Below are positions 32,280 through 44,507 of a stretch of 64,000 nt of DNA, piece by piece. Where the stretch lies: assembly GCA_015501585.1 (NCBI GenBank), contig JADNRY010000002.1:124001-188000 (forward strand). The letters are read 5' to 3'. This DNA comes from Rhodocollybia butyracea (Eukaryota > Basidiomycota > Agaricomycetes > Agaricales > Omphalotaceae). The position numbers were made by a program, and so were the translations under genes. Numbering within the stretch: the first letter of the stretch is position 1; each line of letters starts with the position of its first letter. Below the pieces are notes generated by a model. The model saw only the letters and a list, made by a program, of their open reading frames with translations, searched no databases and was not told where the DNA came from.

Positions 32280-35200
32280 TGCTCCCGATTTTTGTACTTG
32301 GAATATCATTGGTTCAATGGTGTTTGTTGGGCGGTTCAGTTAATCTTGGAGCAAATATTGTCCTCGTAAGGTAGTATTACCGTGTGCTGGCAGCGGACAA
32401 GTAAGTATCTCGACAGCTGTAAGTGACTAGAGATTTTCTAACAGGATTTTTTCAGAACACCGCGGAGACCGTATGTTAATGAAGAAAATGAATTATGTAT
32501 CCACCAAACCCTATGACGCCATCCTACTTACAAGGATAATCCACTACCAAAGATTTATCAAACTAGATATTAAGGCTACCGCTAGGCCGACGAGGCTCGT
32601 CTTTCTCATGAACCATCAAAGAGAGATGGGGTTGAGGAATGGCTCGAAAATTCGGCTCACTTTCACCTACCCTCATTCGTTGTACCACCACTTGAGGTTG
32701 TGGGAGCAGTAGCATTGTGCTCATGGACTTTCCGTACATGCATCGGGGCTGTGGCTATTGAATTGAGGTAGTCTTCGAAAAGCTAGAGGGCCAAGCAGCT
32801 GGGATCATACATTCGTCCGTCACTTCTCTCCGTCACTTCAATTGAATATATAACATATAAACAAAGTTCAGCCCTTTTAAGCACAAAAAATCATCCATGC
32901 TCCGCTGACTCTATACTTGTATCTCACGGGAACATCGTCGAGAAACGGCGATCTCACGTTGCTAGGAGTTCAAGAGCTAAAAGGATTCTCAGTTCTGGGC
33001 GTGAAACTCCCTAGGTAGATTGCTCGGTATATCACGAATCTCTGTTTAATTCGTTTGAGACTTTGCGGATTTGTGGTGCTTAGAAACACGCAGCGCTGAT
33101 CACTTTTCTATAGTCAAGATGAAGCATAGCGGGATTTTTTTCTGAAGTTCATGTGGCGATATTGGCTCCCAGGTTCAAAAAGTTGGATTTCTACCCAATC
33201 AGAAATCCACCTGAGTCTGAAGTTCACTCCTTCAAAAATCATTTCTGCTCTTCACTGAAAAAAGTGTTCCACAAGCACCGTTTAGTTGCATACTCCAAAC
33301 TACTTACTTCCAGTGAAACAACTCATTCCCTAGAGATGCTGATTGTGCCAGTGACATCACTTTAGCGGTAGAGTGTTGAGCCTGAACTTAAAAAAAAGAA
33401 GGGCTGTTAACAGAATCGGTCAGTTTTTCTATCAAGCTGTTGGGAACTACCAGCAAGTAGCGATTTGTGCTGTCATTCTCAGTTTCATTAGGCGTCTCAG
33501 AGGTATTCTTCTTGGGGCCGACGGATGGTGAAAAAAGCTCTAGGATGACAAGAAGTTCAACAACAAAGAAAGCTCCATGATGAGCGGGTGAATGACGAGC
33601 AAAACGGTGCACAAGGGGAAAGGTGGGGGAAGGCTCTGATATTAATGGCAGATCATTCTTTCGCTTAGCCCTACCTTCGAAATGAGTTAGATCGGGTCGT
33701 GCCTTGATTGGCTTGAAGATTTCACCTCCGAGTCCCTCGACGAAAACGGGACCGGATTCAAGTCATGGTGGCCACCTCCCGTGGAATCTATGTAAAAAAA
33801 ATACGGTGAGTGTTTACTCCCAAGCGTTATCATGTATTCAAGGAGAGTATGAAGGTTTTTAAGGTTTTTTTTACGACAGAGTTCACTTAAATGCGTCTCT
33901 CAACTAACATAAATATCTTCTGGACTTAATGGTCTGGCGCTTGCCTGTCTTATAGTCTTCCTTAGACCATCGAAGGGGGCGAATCGGCGGTCGGCTCCCA
34001 CTCTTACCTCCATTTTGGCACGAATTAATTGCATCGTGCCCTCGGACGTTGTAAGTATTACGACTTCTCCGAAGACTATCTGCTTTGGGAGATGAGAACA
34101 GATATGTATACGCGGCTCTCAAGTGGCTCTTGTAGTTTTGCAAGCTTAGCAGATTTTATAATCTGTTATTGTGGTTACAAAACCGCAGCAACTTCATCTT
34201 GACCAGTTTGGTTTCGGGGAGCTGCGTACTGTTGTCAATAGAGTTGATAAATTGTGACATGGAGCGAAAGGGAGCGGTGTACTATAAGGAACATGGACCC
34301 AACAACGTCGGACGACAAGAAATAAACGAAGCATAGGAACGGATTCGAATTACGCCATGGGTGGAGAGTCCCTACATTCAAACTTTTGTGCTGATTTGCA
34401 TGGTTTATGTTCAAATAAGTCAATGAAGATAAATTTGGGTACTCTTCGAGTGGAACAATCGCATTTCCCATCGATGTGCCTTTCAGAGTGAACATATACA
34501 TATTTTCAGTATCATCAGTTGAATAAGTGAGAGTCTAGTCTCGAGATCTATTAGCCAAATACCACATAATAAAAGTCTGTAGAAGGTTATTAGAGGCGAA
34601 GCCTAGTACTACATCTGAGGAAATACAGTAGTACTAAGTATATAAACGTCTCAAAAATGCTGGAGACACCAACTCGAAAGTGAGCCAAACCCAGATTGTT
34701 ACTCCACAGTTTAAAATGTGTTACATGCTAAAAACAACCCATGAGTATGCCTGTGGGGACAGAATCATTGTTTCACGCAACAAAGTAGGAATGCTTTTCT
34801 TCCTGGACCTTTGCAGCAGCAAACTGACCTCAAACTGTACATAGGTTGATTGCAACTCAACCACCTGCGCTCTCAGCAGGTCTCATAGGAATGATTGTTT
34901 CCACTGTACCTCTGCTTGCGACCAGAGGTAAACCTTGATCAAGTGAGCTCAAACGAAAGAGACTAATCAGAATTCTTAGCTTGAAACAAGAACAGGAATG
35001 GGTTTCGGGGAGGCTGAGTAGGCCTTGTGCCAATTGCTTGAATGAATACGGGCCCGGGAGTTAGCGCTGACATTGACATTGGCTCCCTAGGCTGGACGAA
35101 AAAATCGCGAAGCCCATTTTTGATGTTGAAAAAATCGTTGTTTACTATACATATGCGTACATTTCATTGAAGAGTAGCGCCTTGAACTGAAAGTGGTAAG

Positions 35201-35291
35201 GCCCGGCGTTCCGGCCGGCATTAGTCGCGTCGTGGCTTTCTCTCAACTATACGGCTGGAAAAGCTGAGCATTTCCAACTTCTCTCGCTCTG
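32280..35291. other. 3-kb stretch without a convincing gene
   Basis: This is the longest gene-poor stretch in the window. A minus-strand frame stays open from about 33765 to 33388, about 125 codons without an ATG, reading GPVFVEGLGGEIFKPIKARP and later VHRFARHSPAHHGAFFVV. It matches no family known to me. Short frames at 32473-32712 (+), 33904-34143 (-) and 34235-34501 (-) are probably chance. No inverted repeats, LTRs or RNA gene were noticed by eye. Confidence 0.4.
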
Positions 35292-37894
35292 ATGCCTGAG
35301 GAACCATATCACTCAGGATCTTTGGACCATAGAGAACAACAATCTGAGTCTGCAGGAACATCGTATAGCCGACCCTCAATAACGTCTGATGGCTCTGCAG
35401 AATCTGCTGGACTCAGCCACCAACTTCACTCTGGCTCTCCTCAGCCTCGACTAAGCTCAGACTCTGGCGGTGTATCTTCAGGGTCTAAATGGCGAGATAC
35501 ATCGACTGCTCTATCCGAGTCGCAGGACATTATGATCCCAAAGCCTGAACTTGTAGAAGCTACTTTCGACGAGAATGTTCTGAGGGCTTTATGTGACATG
35601 GACGTATGTATCCTACCGGTCTGCTACATAGAAGTACACTGATGTTATCCTTATAGTGCGGGGTACCATTATTACTCGATCGTATTAAACAAAGTATGAT
35701 ATCTTGTAGGGTAATTGTGTCTGCCTTCTTGGATGTATCATTGCCCTCAAACATACTATAGGAAACCTCAGTCTTTTTCAAGAAGCGAGCAGTCATCGAA
35801 GAAGAATACGGCAAGACTTTGCAAAAGTTGGCTCGTTCAACAGCAGAAGTGTATTCAATGAACGACGGTAAAGCTGGGTTAGTGAGTTTAAATGTGATCC
35901 CTCCATGTATCACTCATGGCTCCTATTAGGACCTTCGTCACGGCTTGGCAGAACTCCATGAGAATTCATGAATCACTGGGTGAAAACCGAATCAAATTTG
36001 CCCAACGTTTGAATGAGATGAGCGAGGAATTGGCCAACATCGCGAAGGAGGTGGACAAGAATAGAAAATCAGTGCGCCTTGCTCTCTTCTTTACTACTAC
36101 TAGCCCAAGATGCTGATTTTCCATATCAGACGAAAGAGCTCGCTACTCGATATGAGCGCGCTTTACAAGAGTCAGAGGCGCACACCGAAAAGTGCAAGAA
36201 TAGGTTGGATGTAACCACCGAAGAACTTGAACGACTACTTCTCCAGAAAGAGGGAGAATCTACCAAGGACAACACCGTTCAAGCAAGAGCTGGTACAACT
36301 GGTGGGAAACGTGTCATAGGCAAAGCTGTCGCCAAAGGCGGTCTACTCCTCAAGGGAAGAACCCTGGAAATGTAAATGCTTCTCCCTTCAGCACGCTTTT
36401 CAGACTCCTATGGATTTTCACAGATACATAGACAAGAAGACGATATCAGATCCCGCATGTCTTCAGCATCAGATGCATTCCGAAAAGCCGTTATGGATAC
36501 TCAAGCAATGCGACAAGAATACTTCAACTTCCAACTACCTCGTATACTGCGGGTAAGCAGGTGATTGTCTAGAAATATTGCTGTTAACCTTCTTCGCTAG
36601 GCTTTGAAAGAGTGCTCAGACGAGATTGATCTAGGAACGCAATATCATCTCACACGATATGCTTTTCTCTTCGAAAGTATCTTGTTGAACGATGGGTCAA
36701 CTCTAGTTCCCCGAAAGATGAAGGTCAAACGGTCCGAGTAATCTGCTATTAGACGAATCACTCATACAATAATTCATAACCAGGATCAGCAGGGCTGAAA
36801 TTCGCAATCGAGACCATCGATAACCGCGGCGATTTCAGAATATATATGCAAAATTATGCATATGCACATGGGGGCTCTTCCTCTAGGGGCCCTAGACGTG
36901 AAGGCCCGTTGGATGAAGGATTTGTGAGGAAGCCATACTATCGACGAGTATTTTCTTTTTTCATCATTTTTTTTTACCGCAGTTACCACCGCTGGCCTCG
37001 CGGCAATCCGATCGCCAGCCTGCGACTTCCACATCCTCCACCACGCATGTCAACGGTGTAGATAAAGGCCGTCCTACGTTCGGTGTAGATCTTGGGGAGC
37101 AGATGGTGCGAGATGATGTTGAGGTGCCACCGATAATGAGAAAGTGCTGCGAAGCCATTGAAAAATATGGGCTAAACTTGCAGGGTGTTTATCGGCTGAG
37201 TGGCACGACAAGTAAGGTAGCTAAACTCAAAGCAGCTATTGGATAAAGGTATGAATTAGCCCTTTACTCTCTATATCTGTATGAACCCCTCTTTTTTTTG
37301 CTAGATCTTGAAGGTGTCGATTTGGACGTGCAGGAATGGTCCTCTGATATCAACAATGTCACCAGCGTGTTGAAAATGTGGCTTCGAGAACTTCCAGAGC
37401 CATTAATGACATTCGCCTTACAACAGGGCTTCATTGAAGCTGCCAGTATGTGCATCGATATCCTTTTTCGACTTGTTTCTTAATTGCTGGTTCAGAAATC
37501 GAAAATGATCGCCTTCGCCATATCCGACTCCACGAAAGAGTCAACGACCTTCCCGATCCCAACTACGCAACGCTCAAATACCTCTTGGGACATCTACATC
37601 GGTATTGTGTTAAATGCGTATGCCCGATGAACTTACTGACATCGAACTTTAGTATCAACCAACACGCTTCTGAGAATTCAATGACGATGCAAAATCTCGC
37701 GATTGTATTCGGGCCAACTCTTTTTGGGCAATCAGCTCCTTCTGCTTCGAGCAGTATCGCCGACGCACCTTATCAAAATCAGGCAAGTCGTAGCAGAACG
37801 ATTTTACAAGAGAGACTAATGTTGTCACTGACACTAGGCAATCGAAACGATTCTCAACCATTATACCGATATATTTGTCGACGAATCTGAGTGA
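35292..37894 (+). CDS. RGD1: F-BAR and RhoGAP domain protein, Rgd1-like
   Basis: The N-terminus is Ser-rich (about 90 residues). An F-BAR domain follows: LCDMDCGVPLLLDRIKQSM, FFKKRAVIEEEYGKTLQKLA, then TFVTAWQNSMRIHESLGENR and long charged helices (KELATRYERALQESEAHTEK, EYFNFQLPRILRALKECSDE). The C-terminal RhoGAP domain has PPIMRKCCEAIEKYGLNLQG then VYRLSGTTSKVAKLK, where the Arg of VYRLSG is the expected catalytic finger. WLRELPEPLMTF, LKYLLGHLHR and MTMQNLAIVFGPTLFG follow. The protein ends AIETILNHYTDIFVDESE. Domain order matches yeast Rgd1, a GTPase-activating protein for Rho3/Rho4 at sites of polarised growth. About twelve introns interrupt it. Confidence 0.9.
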
Positions 37895-37931
37895 TTTCGT
37901 CGTCTCATACTAGATACCCTTTCATGTTTAG

Positions 37932-37961
37932 ATTTGTTGTTGTTGTTGTTGTTGTTGTTGT
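37932..37961 (+). repeat. (GTT)n microsatellite
   Basis: Nine to ten uninterrupted GTT units lie in the 3' flank of the RhoGAP gene. Confidence 0.95.
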
Positions 37962-38113
37962 AGTTGCTATCAGTTTAATTTGTGCACTCGCAATATTTAT
38001 TGTAGTCTCAGTAATAGTTTTATTCATAGGTTGATTATTGGATGGACAACTATGTACGATGTATGGTCATTTATCTTAGTTTCGAATGGCTAAGCAGTTA
38101 AAGAGACTTACAA

Positions 38114-39310
38114 TCAATCAGTAGCTAGCCAGAGTCCATCGGAATCGATGACCCATTCTGCCTGGGAAGGAAATGTTATCTTCTTCAACGAGGGACAACT
38201 TTTGCTCCACTCCTTGCAAAGACCCAACTCTTGGTCCATATCTGACCCAGGCGCACCGGCCACAATTGTTGGTGACAGGTCTAGATGGATTAAATGATGA
38301 TACAGACTCAGAACGGACGACAAGCCAGTCAATAACCGCTGCCCGTAAACGTTGAGTACATATTTCGACACAAAAGGGGGAGATCGGGCCACTTACTATA
38401 CCACTGAGTGCGTAGTGCAGGGTGTGGCGCAGCGCGAGACGCAACTTCAGGGTCTCAATGGTAGGAAGATGTGTGGCAATGTTTCGGAGAAGGATTGGAC
38501 GAACGGACATGGCAGACAAGTCCAAAGATCGAAGAGGTAGCGTGGTGCTTGCCAATCGAGCCAGGACGATCGCCTGGTTCATATCGTAGTCGTCCCCCGC
38601 CATTGCAAGATACTGAATGGGCCTGCCTGGGAGAAGGCATGCGGATGTAGCAGGGGAACCATAGAAGGAGGACAGAGCATGGAGCGCGAAGGGGGATATT
38701 CAAAGGTGTATGATGATCGGGCAACTTCAAATGTCGTAAGAGAGGCAAAGAGCGAAGAAATTTATTTAGAGTATCGGAGTAGGCAGGGGACCCTTTCGAC
38801 CAATCTGCGCCGAAAGAACAAGTGACGAGCTGTGGGAAGTGACATCCAGAGATTATCCGTTCGACAACGTGTGGAGTGGATGTGTCCTTTGCTGTATTGG
38901 CCGGATTGGCTGGACCCAGACGAAGCTCGAGGGATTCAAGTGAGGGAGGGTGCGAAGAGTATCTGTGAGCTTCAGTAACGTAGAAGTAAACTCGAAATCG
39001 ACAGCTGCAGACGCGTTTGCACTTCCGCCATCCATCGGACGTGGAATCCTCGGATGTTCCCGACCAGATGGACGCGCTTTAGGATAGATTCGCAACACAC
39101 CTTTGTACGCCATGGGGAAGGCGAGGACTGTGAAAGGGTGTCTTTAATATAAATGGAAGAATACAGGATGTGTTCGGCCACCGCGTTGAATTTCTGAGAG
39201 GCACATGCTACCACCACTAGAATTGAGATGGGGAGATTGGAGAATATTTCATACAGCACTTCGGTAGGAAATGGAGTATCACGACTAATCATACCATTGT
39301 GCGTGGACAT
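38114..39310 (-). pseudogene. F-box-like gene with frame breaks
   Basis: The start (39310) reads MSTHNGMISRDTPFPTEVLY then EIFSNLPISILVVVACASQK, a degenerate F-box. Conserved family segments follow in three frames: HLVGNIRGFHVRWM, then FEFTSTLLKLTDTLRTLP, then SLESLELRLGPANPANTAKD and SLPLLRHLKLPDHHTPLNIP. After another shift come SSFYGSPATSACLLPGRPIQ and LARLASTTLPLRSLDLS. The last exon ends CKEWSKSCPSLKKITFPSQA EWVIDSDGLWLATD. At least three single-base frame changes occur, near 39040, 38945 and 38685, without plausible introns, although a 40-bp intron could explain the first two together. Either a young pseudogene or a normal F-box gene with assembly indels. Confidence 0.7.
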
Positions 39311-39666
39311 GGAAAGTTCCTGCCGAAGCGATGTCAGAATGACACCCAGTATTTGCCTTTATGTAGACGGGTAAAGCTCGGAGAAAATCATTGGCCAAGG
39401 CTATATGTCGGTAGATTCAGTGAACTTTGATAGGTTGGTTAGTGTGCCTCGTTGCTGAGCGTAGGGAAACGCGGATCCCAGAAAGGATTAAAACGTTGGA
39501 TATTTCAGGATCCAATGACTACAAATGATTGCCTCTTAGGTCGCAAAGCAGCTTATGAACAAAACGGAGCACGAGGAAAAACGCAGTGAATTGATCAATG
39601 GTCAACAAATCAAAGATGAGAGAGAATAAATTACAGTAAAAGTACACAGATAAAATAATACAACGA

Positions 39667-40140
<474 letters not shown>

Positions 40141-40440
40141 TGTTAATAATAAGAGTTGAAGGGGTTGACGTTGAGTGTAAAGCTGTGACGGTAAAGCGTC
40201 AACAAAGGTGAAAGGCGGATGATACGACAAAAGAGAAAGTGGCGGGCCATTATATATCACCGACTGGTGGCTGTGCCAAAAATGATTGTTGAGCGTGATC
40301 AACGCGGCTTACGATCACGTGCAGTCAGCGCGTCGCGTTTGTATAAATAAGCCGAGTTTTGTCAGATGTTCCTTCATTCCCCACCACCACTACCACTACC
40401 ACTTCACCAACTTTTACCAACGCTTTTACATATCTGCAAT
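40141..40440. promoter_or_regulatory. Bidirectional H4-H3 promoter
   Basis: This 300-bp divergent spacer has a TATA-like string for each gene: TATATATC at 40250-40258 reading toward H4 on the minus strand, and TATAAATA at 40342-40349 reading toward H3. The AT-rich middle includes CAAAAATGATTG. No specific histone-gene factor site could be assigned with confidence. Confidence 0.6.
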
Positions 40441-41014
<574 letters not shown>

Positions 41015-41486
41015 ATTTTATTCGCATCCTATTATTATTGTACTGTACTTTGTATATTCTCTCTCTTGCATCTGTATCTGGGCAAATACTACTTGATTTG
41101 TCGTCTTTCATGTCTCGGTGTGTTTTGAACCAGCGAGCTTTGTTAACTCGGACGTGTAACTGAACCACTCAAGGGCGATAGCGATCTCGAAAGCGACAGG
41201 AGCTTCCTCGTGCTTAGAAATGCTCTCAAAAGAGGGAATGATAAGTAAGAATTACGATTAAGTCCAACAAAAACGTACGGCCAATTGATCTGTGTCCTGA
41301 TCTCAGTGTTTCGACTTGCGAAGTTTTGCTCACATTGAACGTGCTTTCAGTGATCTGAGAACTACGAACTTGCACTGCAACTCAATCCTAGGCCTAAGCC
41401 GACTTTGATTATATATCGTCCAGCTGTCATTCATTACGCCTCGGCCTCTAAGTAGTTACTACTTACATTACGCTATCGTAACAAAA
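41015..41486. other. Intergenic, convergent 3' flanks
   Basis: This holds the 3' flank of H3 and the tail of the Ser-rich gene transcribed toward it. No additional ORF, repeat or RNA gene was recognised. Confidence 0.5.
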
Positions 41487-43357
41487 TCAAGGAAACCTAG
41501 CCATCTTGATCAACGCCTCAAAGAGGAACGGCATAATGGTCAAACTCTTCTTGAACCCTTTACCAAAGTTCTTCTCCGTCTTCGACTCCTTGCAGATCTT
41601 TCCAATCAACATAGCGAGCTTGGCAGCACGTTGCTTAGGGTGTTTACTCGTTGCACGCCAGGCGGTGCGATCGAACGCAGCTGCGACAAACGCAGAAGCA
41701 GGCTTCCAGCTCTTATCTTTTTTGCCCTTGTGTCCGGCTTTGTGGGAGTGGGAAGACGGGTGGCCGACAGGAGACGCGGCCTCTGCTCCTGCAGCTCCAG
41801 CGGATGCAGAGGAGGAAGATTCGGAAGAAGACGAGGACGAGGAAGCACCAGAGGAAGCACTACAATTATTTGGAATGAGAAAAAAAAATAAACAGAAGAA
41901 TTATACTGGAATACTCACGATGCTGCGCTGGTAGAACTCTCTTTTTCGGAACTCGTGGGGGCTTCCGCAGAAGAAGGCGCCGAAGCACTGTGGGTATCGG
42001 ATGAGGAAACGGTGTACCGATGAAGATCTCGAGAACTCACGATGCTGAGGCCTCCGTACTACTACTCTCCTTTCCAGGGGCCTCGGGGGTCGCAGCGGCA
42101 GAAGAAGATGACGACGATGAAGCACTGCGATTATTGAATAAGGAAAAATACACCGATAAAGGTTTCAAAAACTCACGATGCTGAGGAACTCGCACTACTA
42201 CTCTCCTTTCCAGTGCCCTCGGAGGTCGCTGGCGCAGAAGAGGATGATGACGATGAAGCACTGTGATTATCGGATGAGGAAGTTTATACTAACAGAGATT
42301 TCAAAAACTCACGATGCCGAGGAACCCGCGCTACTACTCTCCTTTCCAGGAGCCTCGGGAGTGGCAGGGGCAGAAGAGGATGATGCCGATGAAGCGCTGC
42401 GATGATTGAATAAGGAAAAATACACCGATAAAGATTTCAAGAACTCACGATGCTGAGGAATCCGCGCCACTGCTCTCCTTTCCTGTGCCCTTGGGTGTTC
42501 CCGAGGCAGAAGATGTTGAAGAGGACGAAGCACTGTGATTATTGAATAAGGAAGGTCACACCGACAAAGATTTCAAACACTCACGATGCTGAGGAAGCTG
42601 TGTCCGTTTCCGAAGAGCTGGAGCTACTCGCGCTAGCAGTCCCTGATGCTTGATCTGAGCCCTGTCCCTTTGAGGGAGATTTTGAGGACGAAGCAGAGCT
42701 GCTGGCTTCAGACAAAGCTGAAGATTTCGTCTCTGTCTCTGTCTCTGTAGTAGTAGAGGATGTGGTCACGGTTGAAGATTCAGCACCAGAAGAGGATCCA
42801 GCACCGGATGAAGATCCAGCCCAGCCCCAGCTGCAGATGACCCGGAACTAGTCGACGAAGTATCAGTTCCAGTGGAAGAGCTGCTGTTGGCAAGCATTGT
42901 AAACAAGCATGATCATAATCATCGAAGACCTTATTCATACCTTGAGGCCGAAGCAGATGCGATAGCTCTGATAAGGAATTATTAAGCAATCGTAATTCAT
43001 CGCAAGACTTGGGTCACTCACGCTGTCGGGCTATTTAAAAAATGAGAAAGTAAATCTAGAGTCAAACACACAAAGAAGAGAAAACTTACAGAGCCGCCGA
43101 GGCAGAAGCTACGGTGAGCCTCCAGCGGGAGGTTTAGGAGCACTACTTTGAGAATATAAATAAACAAACACAGAGGATTTGAATATACCAGTTGACTTAC
43201 AGAGACGACGTCGGATCGCCAGGAGTACCACTGCAGAGAATAAGTAAGTCAAGATCGATAGCAAGAAGATATCCACATACATTGGCATCGCAAGGGTAAA
43301 GCTCAGCAGTGTCATGGCGAGCAACAAGCTCAGGCTTTTACGGAATGACTTGGTCAT
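41487..43357 (-). CDS. Secreted Ser-rich protein built from tandem exons
   Basis: The start (43357) encodes a signal peptide (MTKSFRKSLSLLLAMTLLSF, then TLAMPM). A run of short exons rich in Ser, Ala, Pro and Glu follows. Four or more of these are near-identical 84-nt exons (28 residues, for example ATPEAPGKESSS in the middle) separated by 52-nt introns, all entering and leaving in the same phase. The last exon encodes an unrelated basic domain of about 80 residues: KDKSWKPASAFVAAAFDRTA, WRATSKHPKQRAAKLAMLIG, KICKESKTEKNFGKGFKK and ending IMPFLFEALIKMARFP. The Ser-rich part is probably O-mannosylated and extended, holding the basic C-terminal domain away from the wall or membrane. I do not recognise the terminal domain. 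Exons between 43300 and 42600 are short and less certain. Confidence 0.75.
42037..42590 (-). repeat. 136-bp exon-intron tandem array
   Basis: The landmark CTCACGATG (donor GT read on the minus strand) recurs with GATG at 42041, 42177, 42313, 42449 and 42585, an exact 136-bp spacing. A diverged unit starts at 41919, 122 bp before the first. Each full unit holds an 84-nt exon plus a 52-nt intron. Units differ by scattered substitutions and keep donor, acceptor and frame. Confidence 0.92.
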
Positions 43358-44507
43358 GATTTAACAGCTGTAATTGAGGAACGAAAGAAGGAACGAGTCG
43401 TTAATGAGACAGAAGTACGAAGCCTGGCCAGCAGGGATTCTAGAAATTGCTCTTTGAGTTTTCGTGTCCAGCACGAAGATTCAGAAGGGAGGGGAAGGAG
43501 CAAAAAGGAATTACAGGGTCGAGTTTGGTTGTATATATATTAGTGATTCGAAACACGCCGGAGAGCGGATATCAGTTTCAGGCAGTGCAGCCGGAGTAGT
43601 AGCTTGGCAGTGTTGCGTGTATTATTGTTGTCCTGCATGGGCTATGTAGAAAGCATGCGTTGGTCTGCGTTGGTGCATCCAGGTGCATACATAGTGATTC
43701 AAGACAGAAAACGAAAACTCGACTCGATAAGAAGTTGCGCAAATCTTTTGACTTGAACGAGCGAGAATAACAGATTTCCAAAGAGCAGATTTCGAGATTA
43801 CCGGTCCGTCTCCGGATGACCGGAACAGCCGCCAGTCTTCCCGCTTTCTTCCCTTCCTTCCGTTTGTTTACCATAGCGTTTTTTATGCTACAAGTAGCAT
43901 TGTATGATGTACGAGCGCCCCAGCACCATGATGATTCCGGGCCCAGTATCCTTAAAGTTACAGCGGCCAAATGGTGCCCCGAGTAGCAAAGATGGACTTG
44001 TCAGAGACGTGGCTCACGCGTCGAACATCTACAAACCCTTCGTCGCTACTCAGTAAACAAAAACCACCTGGTCACCGAATTTTGTTTTGGCGACACTTTT
44101 ACCTCTGTATCGCTGTACATGTTTTGGCAGACGGGCAGTACTGACGTGCAATCCATCGGAAATGGAGCAGCATGAGAGCCTCCTATCACTTTGTTATGAA
44201 GTTGCCAACATTTTTGCTATGCATCTGTCTATACGTGGACGATCATCGATCGACAATCTTCAAGCTGCCATCTAGCCATTCTACTTAGCTCTACTGCCTG
44301 GTCTCAATTTTCTCAAATATCTTGTCCGACAGAAATGCTAAATCGTTAATTCTACAGCCCTTTTGTGACCTTCGGTCGTGCTCAATTTTCTTATCGATTC
44401 CATATCTACTTTGTCTCTGAGTTCCTTAAGTAGTCGTATCAAGCGCCGGCAGAGCACTTGGGCGCTTCCACAACCTTATACTAAACATTGACCACGAGGT
44501 GCTCTTC
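43358..44507. other. Divergent intergenic region
   Basis: This contains the upstream regions of the Ser-rich protein gene (-) and the Sir2 gene (+). Open frames such as 43578-43970 (-) show no motif or sensible splice partners. No repeat or RNA gene was recognised. Confidence 0.45.

Noticed and set aside
38940..39030. A 40-bp intron repairing the F-box gene
   Set aside because: It keeps frame but removes the leucine-rich FTSTLLKLTDTLRTLP segment expected in this family, and the later frame change near 38685 would remain.
42037..42590. CRISPR-like or satellite array
   Set aside because: The 136-bp period is explained by coding exons with splice sites in constant phase; no short palindromic repeat with unique spacers is present, and the organism is eukaryotic.
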